Shown here: in pieces, positions 1 through 5,773 of the stretch
Numbering within the stretch: the stretch's first letter is position 1
Layout of the letters: each line of letters starts with the position of its first letter
Origin: Bacteroidota bacterium
GTDB taxonomy: Bacteria; Bacteroidota; Ignavibacteria; Ignavibacteriales; Ignavibacteriaceae
Direction: 5' to 3'
DNA length: 12,136 nt
Assembly (NCBI GenBank): GCA_021793635.1
Contig: JAJYSI010000045.1
Coordinates: forward strand, 1 to 12,136
The notes under the pieces: model-generated
What the model saw: only the letters and a program-made list of their open reading frames with translations
Told to the model about the DNA's origin: nothing
Database searches by the model: none
Made by a program: the position numbers and the translations under genes

Positions 1-112
1 GCGGCAAGCCGCAATGGAATATGTTTGATGGAACATGGAATATGTAAAACAAATTTGAAATATCTTGACACAAAAAACAATCCGCCTGTGGCGGATAAAT
101 GGCAATACTATA
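1..112 (-). repeat. Dispersed intergenic repeat, copy A
   Basis: Read on the minus strand, this stretch shares an ordered set of blocks with 3801-3890 on the plus strand: agTATTGCC, then a T-rich run, then tgYCAAGATATTT, then CATATTCCAT motifs. Copy A has in addition a perfect hairpin at 80-96 (arms atccgcc and ggcggat, loop tgt) that copy B lacks. The two copies are in opposite orientation and lie about 3.8 kb apart, flanking the toxin-antitoxin pair and the first cofactor operon. No gene is seen in 1-126. The homology was aligned by eye; the CAAGATATTT block and the CATATTCCAT blocks match exactly. Confidence 0.5.
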
Positions 113-126
113 ATAATCCTTACTAT

Positions 127-468
127 TTATTCAATAGCTTCTATTCTATCTTCAAACACATTAACTAACTTAGACTTATCGCTCAATTCTTGTATATCAT
201 TCCAAAGGAAAGAAAGGATACTAAAGAATTCTTTCATTTTTACATTTCCAAACCGGATATGAATTACTTTAGGAGGCGGATCATGTAAAATTATCCGATG
301 AGAAAAATCCCCGTCTTTAGTTATTATTGTGAGGTTGTTAGTTCGTGCATAATTCCAAATTTGTTCATCAGTCCATTCATCATTTATATCCTTTTGATGA
401 ACGAATTCCTCTTTATTCCAGAGTGAAAAGTAGTATGGAAGATTTACATCAATAAGATATTTTTTCAT
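127..468 (-). CDS. DUF5615 family PIN-like toxin
   Basis: Predicted toxin half of a DUF433/DUF5615 (VapBC-like) module, presumably a Mg-dependent RNase. The 113-residue protein starts with KYLIDVNLP, where Asp7 is the first PIN-type acidic residue. It continues with TDEQIWNYA (Asp34, Glu35) and TIITKDGDF (Asp52, Asp54), then the PPPKVIHIRFGN strand that is a hallmark of this family. The length is normal and the gene looks intact. Its ATG directly follows the antitoxin TAA with no spacer (TAAATG), so translation is probably coupled; no good independent ribosome site is seen. The fold family is clear. RNase activity is inferred from the family, and the RNA target is unknown. Confidence 0.85.
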   Translation of the reverse strand: MKKYLIDVNLPYYFSLWNKEEFVHQKDINDEWTDEQIWNYARTNNLTIITKDGDFSHRIILHDPPPKVIHIRFGNVKMKEFFSILSFLWNDIQELSDKSKLVNVFEDRIEAIE

Positions 469-705
469 TTATGAAACAGATTTAAAGATGTAATTTCTAT
501 CCATTAATTTTGATGCAAATTTAAGGCATGCAGCAATATCTTCTTTTACTAATGAAGGATATTGCTTTAATATTTCTTTTTCACTTTCACCAGCGGAAAG
601 AAATTCAAGTATAGTTTGAACCGCGATTCTTTTTCCTCTAATAGAGGGCTTGCCATTTAATATTTTTTCGTCAATAGTTATTCTATCCATAATATTTTTT
701 GCCAT
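469..705 (-). CDS. DUF433 domain antitoxin
   Basis: Small (78-residue) DNA-binding antitoxin that should neutralise the PIN-like toxin encoded immediately downstream and repress its own promoter. The DUF433 signature is complete: RITIDEKILNGKPSIRGKRI (residues 8-27), then a helix-turn-helix-like stretch with TILEFLSAGESEKEILKQYP (31-50) and the DIAACLKFA helix (56-64). AAGGA at 711-715, just upstream of the ATG on the minus strand, supports the chosen start. The order antitoxin-toxin with abutting genes is the usual one for this family. The promoter should lie in 706-790, but I cannot place it. Function is by family; the pair is not proven active. Confidence 0.87.
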   Translation of the reverse strand: MAKNIMDRITIDEKILNGKPSIRGKRIAVQTILEFLSAGESEKEILKQYPSLVKEDIAACLKFASKLMDRNYIFKSVS

Positions 706-793
706 TTGTATCCTTAAAAATAAAATTTCATACTACTAATAATATAGGCAGTTAAATTATTAAAAACAGTACCATTTGATTTAATAACTTTAT

Positions 794-830
794 TGTGTAA
801 TAGCAAATTAAGAATGTATCCCCATCTTTC
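794..830 (+). repeat. IS-end-like repeat, copy 1
   Basis: The 22 bases beginning TGTGTAATAGCAAATTAAG (794-815) recur exactly at 5752-5773. Here they continue into gtatccccatctttcc. The TG start and the AAATTAAGAATGT..CCCC style resemble terminal sequences of IS21-like elements, and no transposase gene is attached. I read it as a solo end or scar of a lost insertion sequence. The identity between copies is seen directly; the IS assignment is inference. Confidence 0.5.
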
Positions 831-873
831 CGAATAAAGGAATTATATAAAGCCAATTCTTAGTAGTGAGAAT

Positions 874-925
874 GCCTTCAAGAAAAAGCTTAATATTATC
901 ACTAATTCTTAGCTTTTCTTCTGGC
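874..925 (+). promoter_or_regulatory. Stem-loop in the probable moa operon leader
   Basis: Imperfect inverted repeat about 110 bases upstream of the first operon start. The left arm, about 874-892 (gccttcaagaaaaagctta), pairs with the right arm, about 907-925 (tcttagcttttcttctggc), with a small bulge. The loop is about 14 bases. No T-tract follows, so it is not a simple terminator. It does not look like the known Moco riboswitch, which is much larger and GC-rich. A role in controlling the cofactor genes is only a possibility. Confidence 0.25.
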
Positions 926-1034
926 AAAATTGTTGATATTTATAAATGTAAGGTTTTGTTATCAATATCAACTTTATTAGACTTAACACAAATTCTAATT
1001 GTCAAATCAATAACAATTTTTAAAGGAAACTACT

Positions 1035-1352
1035 ATGGCAATCCCAAAAAGATTTAAGAAATTTCAAGAGGAATATCCTGAAGTAGCAAATGCATACGAA
1101 ATGTTAGGCAATGCGGTTCACAGCGCAGGACCCCTTGACGAGAAGCCCCGCGCATTAATTAAATTAGGTATTTCTGCCGGCGCCCGTTTAGAAGGCGCTT
1201 TCCACTCTCATGTCAGAAAAGCCATTAAAGTAGGCGTTACAAAAAAGGAAATGCAGCATGCTGTACTTCTTTCGCTTCCTACTATAGGTCTGCCTTCGAT
1301 GATGGCGGCTATGAGTTGGATTGACGATGTAATGGATAAAGAAGACAAATAA
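1035..1352 (+). CDS. Carboxymuconolactone decarboxylase-fold (AhpD-like) protein without redox cysteines
   Basis: A 105-residue all-helical protein of the CMD/AhpD superfamily. The core RALIKLGISAGARLEGAFHSH (residues 39-59) and the following VRKAIKVGVTKKEMQHAVL match the CMD repeat, which usually reads C-x-x-C-x-x-x-H-V. Here both cysteine positions are replaced (Leu52, Ala55), while the histidine (His59) is kept. It therefore cannot act as an AhpD-type disulfide peroxidase. A good ribosome site (AAGGAA at 1023-1028) precedes the ATG. It is the first gene of the moaA-moaC-MOSC run, with moaA starting 19 bases after its stop. That placement suggests a link to molybdenum or tungsten enzyme metabolism, but its biochemical role is unknown. 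Confidence 0.85.
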   Translation: MAIPKRFKKFQEEYPEVANAYEMLGNAVHSAGPLDEKPRALIKLGISAGARLEGAFHSHVRKAIKVGVTKKEMQHAVLLSLPTIGLPSMMAAMSWIDDVMDKEDK

Positions 1353-1371
1353 GATATCTCAATTATCATAT

Positions 1372-2376
1372 ATGCAAACCTTAAAAGATAATTTTAAAAG
1401 AGTACATGATTATCTAAGGATATCACTTACCGATAAGTGCAATTTAAATTGTATTTATTGCAACCCTGCCGATTCAAAAGTTAAAAAGCTTCAACGCAAT
1501 GAAATACTTTCTTATGACGAACTGTTAAGGTTAATAAATATTTTCACCGGAAAATTGGGAGTAAAAAAGATTCGTTTTACAGGTGGAGAACCGTTAGTAC
1601 GTAAAGATATAATTAATTTTTTTAGCTCCGTAAGCCTATTAAAGCAAAAATACGATTTTGAATTTGGACTAACTACAAACGGCACTTTACTTGAAGATAA
1701 GCTTGACAGTTTGAAAAGTTTCGGGCTCGATAAACTTAATATAAGTCTCGATTCTTTAAGACCAGAAAGATTCAAATATATTACCGGGAAGGATAATTTA
1801 GAGTCTGTAATTAGATCCATCCAAAAAGCATCAGAGCTTGGATTTCAGCCCATAAAGATAAATGTCGTTGTTATGAGGTTTGTTAACGATGATGAGATAA
1901 TTGATTTTGTTGATCTCGTAAAAGATACTAAAATGAACGTTAGGTTCATTGAATTTATGCCTTTCGGAAACAACCGGTGGAACCGTGACGGATTTATAAG
2001 TTATAAAGAGATCAAAAATATTGTTGAAAAAGAATATCAATTGACTGAAATTACATCATTCAAAAATCTTGTGGCGAAAGATTTTCATATTAATGGTCAT
2101 ACCGGAAGAGTTAGTTTTATTAGTTCTATCTCCAACCACTTTTGCGAAACATGCAATAGATTAAGAATTGACGCCCGGGGCAAAATGAAATTATGCCTAT
2201 TCTCCTCAGGTGAAGATGAGTTAAGCTTTAAAGAATTATTAAATAATAAAAATTATTCAGATGATGATATCTGCGGCTTGATAGAGAATGCATTGCAATT
2301 AAAGAAGAAAGTTCATCCGGAAGTTGATGAACTGCTAAAACTCGAAGAAAATAATATGCTAAGTATAGGTGGATAA
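1372..2376 (+). CDS. moaA: GTP 3',8-cyclase MoaA (radical SAM)
   Basis: Catalyses the first step of molybdenum cofactor synthesis, converting GTP to 3',8-cyclo-7,8-dihydro-GTP in the cytosol with two [4Fe-4S] clusters. The N-terminal SAM cluster ligands are Cys23, Cys27 and Cys30 (DKCNLNCIYC), followed by the SAM-binding GGEP (71-74). The C-terminal cluster ligands are Cys258, Cys261 and Cys275 (FCETCNRLRIDARGKMKLC), where the second cluster binds GTP. The protein ends in the Gly-Gly tail that is conserved and needed in MoaA. Its 334 residues are the normal length, and nothing is missing. No strong ribosome site precedes the ATG. The stop codon abuts the moaC start. Confidence 0.97.
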   Translation: MQTLKDNFKRVHDYLRISLTDKCNLNCIYCNPADSKVKKLQRNEILSYDELLRLINIFTGKLGVKKIRFTGGEPLVRKDIINFFSSVSLLKQKYDFEFGLTTNGTLLEDKLDSLKSFGLDKLNISLDSLRPERFKYITGKDNLESVIRSIQKASELGFQPIKINVVVMRFVNDDEIIDFVDLVKDTKMNVRFIEFMPFGNNRWNRDGFISYKEIKNIVEKEYQLTEITSFKNLVAKDFHINGHTGRVSFISSISNHFCETCNRLRIDARGKMKLCLFSSGEDELSFKELLNNKNYSDDDICGLIENALQLKKKVHPEVDELLKLEENNMLSIGG

Positions 2377-2856
2377 ATGAACGAATTATCACATATAAAT
2401 TCGGAAGGCAAAGCAGAAATGGTCGATGTGTCTTCGAAAGAAGATACGGTAAGAACAGCTGAAGCATCCGCAGAAGTATTTGTCTCTGAGGAGGTTTTCA
2501 CCAAAATAAAAAACAATGAGATCGCTAAAGGTGATGTCCTGGCTATCGCAAAATTTGCAGGTATACAAGCAGCTAAAAAAACATCAGAGTTAATCCCTCT
2601 GTGCCACAATATTCAAATATCAAAGGTAAATGTCGACTTAAAACTCAACAATGGAAATAAATCTGTGGAGATAAAAACATTCGCTAAAACAGTCGGTAAA
2701 ACGGGAATTGAAATGGAAGCGCTTACAGCAGCCTCTGTAGCTGCTTTAACTGTTTACGATATGTGCAAAGCTCTCGATAAATCGATTAGAATTTCAAATA
2801 TAAAATTGCTGTCCAAAACAGGCGGCAAAAGTGGAAGTTATAAAGCACAAGATTAA
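2377..2856 (+). CDS. moaC: Cyclic pyranopterin monophosphate synthase MoaC
   Basis: Rearranges the MoaA product into cyclic pyranopterin monophosphate, the second step of Moco synthesis. The 159-residue sequence carries the MoaC signatures LIPLCHNIQ (72-80) and TGIEMEALTAASVAALTVYD (109-128). The family's catalytic residues are visible: Lys51 in EIAKGDV, and Asp128 and Lys131 in YDMCKALDK. The ATG follows the moaA TAA with no gap (TAAATG), and the ribosome site AGGTGG (2368-2373) lies within the end of moaA. The two steps are thus translationally coupled. MoaC normally works as a hexamer. Complete and without oddities. Confidence 0.97.
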   Translation: MNELSHINSEGKAEMVDVSSKEDTVRTAEASAEVFVSEEVFTKIKNNEIAKGDVLAIAKFAGIQAAKKTSELIPLCHNIQISKVNVDLKLNNGNKSVEIKTFAKTVGKTGIEMEALTAASVAALTVYDMCKALDKSIRISNIKLLSKTGGKSGSYKAQD

Positions 2857-2890
2857 ATATTATAATAGATAAAAATATAAAGTTGAAAAA

Positions 2891-3382
2891 ATGGAAACAT
2901 CATTAATTGAAAATGATATTTTAGAAAAAAGACAGGATGAAATTATAAGCGGTAGGGTTGTTGCAATATCTATCAGTAAAAAAAAGGGAATTCCCAAAAC
3001 CAATGTTCCTTCGGCAGCGTTGATTGAAAATCATGGTATTGAAGGAGACATACATGCTGGTAACTGGCATCGGCAGGTTAGTTTTCTCGCCGTTGAAAGT
3101 ATTGATAAGATGAGAAAAGCCGGTTTGCCTAAATTAAGACCGGGTGCTTTTGCTGAAAATATAACAACTGAGTTTATCGATATTCCGCATATTCAGATTG
3201 GCTCTAAAATTAGAATCGGTAAAGATGCCGTTTTGGAAATAACCCAGATAGGTAAAGAATGTCATACAAAATGCGCTATATTTGTAAAAGTCGGTAACTG
3301 CGTAATGCCAACCGAAGGTATATTTGCAAAAGTAATTACCGGAGGACAAATATTTGTGGATGATCCGATAACTATTTTCTAG
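2891..3382 (+). CDS. Stand-alone MOSC domain protein
   Basis: A 163-residue single-domain MOSC protein. Visible signatures are GIEGDIHAGNWHRQVSFLAV (49-68), LRPGAFAENIT (82-92), the IGSKIRIG strand (103-110) and GKECHTKC, with the conserved MOSC cysteine at Cys124. MOSC domains are the C-terminal part of Moco sulfurase and are thought to carry sulfur or bind molybdenum cofactor. In many anaerobes a related MOSC protein is fused to or sits beside MoaB/MogA; here no MogA partner is seen. It is 34 bases after moaC and probably the last gene of this transcript, because the repeat and hairpin region starts straight after it. The residues before about 20 are poorly conserved, so a later start cannot be excluded. 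Precise function is unknown. Confidence 0.88.
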   Translation: METSLIENDILEKRQDEIISGRVVAISISKKKGIPKTNVPSAALIENHGIEGDIHAGNWHRQVSFLAVESIDKMRKAGLPKLRPGAFAENITTEFIDIPHIQIGSKIRIGKDAVLEITQIGKECHTKCAIFVKVGNCVMPTEGIFAKVITGGQIFVDDPITIF

Positions 3383-3422
3383 ACTTTATATTTCCTAAGG
3401 AAAGAGTTATTATAGAGTACAT

Positions 3423-3494
3423 CTAAAAACTATTTTTTATAAAAATTTAATGCAGAGAATCTACCTACCAGCAGGCAGGTGTTGAAGTTTTTAG
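3423..3494. repeat. Nested inverted repeat with GC hairpin
   Basis: A perfect 9-base outer inverted repeat, ctaaaaact (3423-3431) and agtttttag (3486-3494), encloses an inner hairpin at 3463-3480. The inner arms acctacc and ggcaggt have 6 of 7 pairs around an agca loop. The inner hairpin has the look of the dispersed acctgcc/ggcaggt intergenic repeats found in this type of genome. It lies about 80 bases after the MOSC stop and has no clear T-tract, so I call it a repeat rather than a terminator. Confidence 0.5.
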
Positions 3495-3520
3495 AAGCGC
3501 CTTTAATTCATTATTATAAC

Positions 3521-3702
3521 AAAGCCCCGGAGGGGCGGCACATTAGTAGATAAAATTACAAAAGCAATAAAAGAGCCACAGAGCGGCGGCACAAAAACCC
3601 ATTATATAAAAATCATTATTTTAATAGGCAATATGTCGCTCCTCCGGAGCTTTATTTTTTTTCTTTCGATAATTGTCTACTAATGTGTCACCGCTCTGCG
3701 GT
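3521..3702. repeat. Cluster of four REP-like hairpin units in mixed orientation
   Basis: Each unit is a short GC hairpin with a 3-base loop followed by gRcaYatt(agtaga). Unit 1, 3521-3550: arms gcccc/ggggc, then CACATTAGTAGA. Unit 2, 3573-3592: a degenerate ccac/gcgg stem, then cggcac. Unit 3, 3629-3653, inverted: arms gctcc/ggagc. Unit 4, 3676-3702, inverted: TCTACTAATGTG, then ccgc/gcgg. The 12-base block of unit 1 (3539-3550) is exactly inverted in unit 4 (3676-3687), and cagagcgg (3579-3586) is inverted at 3691-3698. On the plus strand the unit 3 hairpin is followed by ttta and then a run of T (3651-3660), so it could also stop transcription. No RAYT-type transposase gene is present here. 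Confidence 0.65.
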
Positions 3703-3781
3703 TCAAGGACAATTACGAGAGGCTATTCGTGTTTTGCAATTTTGTTTCCAACTAATAAATTACGGTTATCTAACTGTATTA

Positions 3782-3826
3782 TAAGGGCAGCAAAATGCTA
3801 AAGTATTGCCCTATAAATCTTTTTTT
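3782..3826 (+). terminator. Terminator-like stem-loop before moeA
   Basis: The arms agggca (3784-3789) and tgccct (3807-3812) form a stem. A smaller hairpin agca-aaa-tgct lies inside the loop, and seven T residues follow at 3820-3826. The shape fits an intrinsic terminator on the plus strand. It lies about 400 bases after the MOSC gene, so it would end read-through rather than serve as the main stop. It also overlaps the dispersed repeat, so the structure may simply belong to that repeat. Confidence 0.3.
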
Positions 3827-3890
3827 ATGCCAAGATATTTAAAATGATTTCCCATATTCCATACTCCATATTCCATATTCCATCACCCAT
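3801..3890 (+). repeat. Dispersed intergenic repeat, copy B
   Basis: Counterpart of the minus-strand element at 1-112: agTATTGCC, a T-run, then TGCCAAGATATTT (3828-3840), then several CATATTCCAT-type heptad-like repeats (3852-3883). Copy B lacks the GC hairpin present in copy A and has more TTCCATA repeats. It ends about 17 bases before the moeA start, so any promoter for moeA must lie in or upstream of it. Confidence 0.5.
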
Positions 3891-3906
3891 CTTTCCTTGA
3901 GGCGCT

Positions 3907-5115
3907 ATGATTACTTATAATGAAGCACAGGATATTATTCAAACAGAGTTTAATAAATTAAACCTGAAAACAGAACAAATTGATTTATTAAACTCGGTGA
4001 ACCGTGTTTTAGCAGAAGATGTCTTCTCTGATATAAACCTGCCTCCTTTTAATAATTCCGCTATGGATGGTTTTGCTATTAAATTTAACAGCGATATTAA
4101 AACCTGGAAGATTGCCGGTGAAATACCCGCTGGAAAATTTAACGATTACGACTTAGATGAACAATCAACTATCAGCATCATGACGGGCAGTAAATTGCCT
4201 TCCGGATGCGATACGGTTATCCCTTTAGAAGATGTTGAACAACAAAATGATTTTGTCAACCTAAAAAAGGATGTTCGATTCGCAAAAGGGATAAACACCA
4301 GAAAGCTGGGAGAAGATTTATTAAAAGGTAAATTAGCAATTCCAAAGGATACTCTATTAAAGCCTCACCATATTGCAGTTGCAGCCTCCTGCGGAAGATC
4401 TACGTTAAAAGTATTTAAGAGATTAAGAATCGGCGTCCTTGCAACGGGTGATGAGCTTGTAGATATCCACGAAACACCAACAGGCGATAAGATTAGATGT
4501 TCAAATTTATATTCTATTATTGCGGCTATCCGCAATATAAACATGCATTCGGTAAATTTTGGAATTGCGAAAGATGATAAACAGCTTATTCACGATAGAT
4601 TAAAATGGGCGCTTGAAAGTGAACTCGATATTTTAATAACTACAGGCGGAGTTTCCTTCGGTAAGTTTGATTTTGTAAAAGATGTATATGAAAGTCTTGG
4701 AGTAGAAACAAAATTCTGGCAGGTTAAAATAAAACCCGGTAAACCATTATTATTCGGGACTTATTCTTTTAATGAGGGCAAAACAATGATTTTTGGTCTA
4801 CCCGGAAATCCCGTTTCAAGTCTGGTTAATTTCTTTTTATTTGTAGAGCAAAATATCCTCAATTTATTTAAACTGAAAATAAATAATAAATTCTCAGCTA
4901 CACTACAAGATGACTTAAAGAAAGAAGATTCTAAACGACATTTTATGAGAGGGGTATATAGTTATAATGATGAAGGAAAGTATTACGTTAAAAAGGTGGG
5001 CAATCAATCTTCCGGCAATCTTGCCGAAATGGGAAAATCCAATTGCCTTATAATTGTCGAAGAAGATAGAATGAATCCGCGCATTGGAGAAACAGCAGAA
5101 TGTATAATGATATAA
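3907..5115 (+). CDS. moeA: Molybdopterin molybdenumtransferase MoeA
   Basis: Inserts molybdate into adenylylated molybdopterin to form Moco; in tungsten-using organisms, homologues insert tungstate. The 402-residue protein has the full MoeA order. DINLPPFNNSAMDGFAIK (residues 42-59) contains the conserved Asp54. MTGSKLPSGCDTVIPLEDV (92-110) follows. The MogA-like central domain carries GVLATGDEL (176-184) and TGGVSFGKFDFV (246-257). KPGKPLLFG (276-284) and GLPGNPVSS (297-305) come next, and then the C-terminal beta domain. A weak GAGG (3899-3902) lies four bases before the ATG. The last 16 bases overlap mobA. Whether it handles Mo or W cannot be read from the sequence. Confidence 0.96.
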   Translation: MITYNEAQDIIQTEFNKLNLKTEQIDLLNSVNRVLAEDVFSDINLPPFNNSAMDGFAIKFNSDIKTWKIAGEIPAGKFNDYDLDEQSTISIMTGSKLPSGCDTVIPLEDVEQQNDFVNLKKDVRFAKGINTRKLGEDLLKGKLAIPKDTLLKPHHIAVAASCGRSTLKVFKRLRIGVLATGDELVDIHETPTGDKIRCSNLYSIIAAIRNINMHSVNFGIAKDDKQLIHDRLKWALESELDILITTGGVSFGKFDFVKDVYESLGVETKFWQVKIKPGKPLLFGTYSFNEGKTMIFGLPGNPVSSLVNFFLFVEQNILNLFKLKINNKFSATLQDDLKKEDSKRHFMRGVYSYNDEGKYYVKKVGNQSSGNLAEMGKSNCLIIVEEDRMNPRIGETAECIMI

Positions 5116-5747
5116 GCGGAATAATTTTATCCGGCGGAAAAAGTATAAGGATGGGCGAGAATAAATCTTTCATGAAAATCGGCGGTAAAACCATTATTGA
5201 ACATGTAAGAGATTTAATGAAAAATATTTTTCCAAAAGTAATTTTAATTACAAATACTCCGGACGAATATGAATTCCTTGGTTTAGATATATATAAAGAT
5301 ATACACACACAGATGGGTCCGTTAGCAGGAATTCATTCAGGTTTAACCTATTCTTCTACTGAAAAAAATTTCGTCATTTCTTGCGATATACCTTTAATGA
5401 CGGAAAAAATGATAAAATATCTTATCGAATATAAAACAGATAAACCAATTACTATTGCAAAAGCAGACGGATTTATTCAGCAGTTGTGCGGGGTTTATAA
5501 TAAATCTATACTACCTTTAGCCGAGAAAATACTTTCACATCAATTAAATGAAGAAGGCAGAGACACAGAACAAAAAAAGAGAGGCTGCAAAGTTTTAGGC
5601 TTAATTGATATCGCCGGCGCAGAAATAATCGATGCTGAATCTCTCCCCTTTTACCAAAAAGATACTTTTTTTAATATGAACAAAAGAGACGATTATGAAG
5701 TATTAAAAAAAAGGATAGAGACAGCAAGGGTCTTTTCTTCTTATTAA
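5100..5747 (+). CDS. mobA: Molybdenum cofactor guanylyltransferase MobA
   Basis: Transfers GMP from GTP to Mo-molybdopterin, making the guanine dinucleotide cofactor used by DMSO reductase-family enzymes. The nucleotidyltransferase motif ILSGGKSIRMGENK (residues 9-22) is complete. It is followed by QMGPLAGIHSGL (71-82) and FVISCDIPLM (91-100), with the metal-binding Asp96. At 215 residues it is slightly longer than E. coli MobA, which is about 194. Its start overlaps the end of moeA by 16 bases in another frame, so the two are co-translated. No terminator is evident after it; the next DNA is insertion-sequence debris. A MobA confined to this locus implies at least one MGD-dependent enzyme elsewhere in the genome. 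Confidence 0.94.
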   Translation: MYNDISGIILSGGKSIRMGENKSFMKIGGKTIIEHVRDLMKNIFPKVILITNTPDEYEFLGLDIYKDIHTQMGPLAGIHSGLTYSSTEKNFVISCDIPLMTEKMIKYLIEYKTDKPITIAKADGFIQQLCGVYNKSILPLAEKILSHQLNEEGRDTEQKKRGCKVLGLIDIAGAEIIDAESLPFYQKDTFFNMNKRDDYEVLKKRIETARVFSSY

Positions 5748-5751
5748 TTGA

Positions 5752-5773
5752 TGTGTAATAGCAAATTAAGAAT
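5752..5773 (+). repeat. IS-end-like repeat, copy 2
   Basis: Exact second copy of the 22 bases at 794-815. Only five bases follow the mobA stop before it begins. The match breaks off after AAGAAT, where the ISNCY-like remnant appears to begin, so this copy may have been interrupted by that later insertion. Same orientation as copy 1. Confidence 0.5.

Larger units (their letters stand above)
706..1034. other. Intergenic region between toxin-antitoxin pair and moa operon
   Basis: No credible gene in about 330 bases. It should hold two divergent promoters, one for the antitoxin and one for the moa operon, but no convincing -35/-10 pair could be fixed for either. It contains an IS-end-like 22-base repeat (794-815), a stem-loop (874-925) and the ribosome site AAGGAA at 1023-1028 for the CMD-family gene. 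A 63-codon open frame at 866-1057 is rejected: it overlaps the CMD-family gene out of frame and has no family resemblance. Confidence 0.6.
3383..3906. other. Gene-free repeat-rich spacer between MOSC gene and moeA
   Basis: About 520 bases with no credible gene. It holds a small palindrome (3391-3403, tttcc-taa-ggaaa), a hairpin nested in a longer inverted repeat (3423-3494), four REP-like hairpin units (3521-3702), a terminator-like stem-loop (3782-3826), a dispersed repeat (3801-3890) and the weak ribosome site GAGG (3899-3902) before moeA. It separates the two halves of the cofactor locus and probably also separates their transcripts. Confidence 0.6.

Noticed and set aside
65..262. 65-codon plus-strand open frame
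   Set aside because: It runs antisense over the well-supported PIN-like toxin gene and the repeat at the window start, and has no family resemblance.
706..1034. Known Moco riboswitch upstream of moaA
   Set aside because: The only structure seen is a single bulged stem-loop; the multi-stem GC-rich architecture of that RNA is not present.
866..1057. 63-codon plus-strand open frame before the CMD-family gene
   Set aside because: It overlaps the CMD-family start out of frame, has no ribosome site, and its hydrophobic composition reflects AT-rich DNA.
2228..2609. Minus-strand open frames opposite moaA and moaC
   Set aside because: They are antisense shadows of two genes with complete active-site motifs.
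3851..3887. Tandem TTCCATA-like repeats as a CRISPR or iteron array
   Set aside because: The units are about 7 to 14 bases, with no spacers, no cas genes and no replication gene nearby. They are part of the dispersed intergenic repeat.
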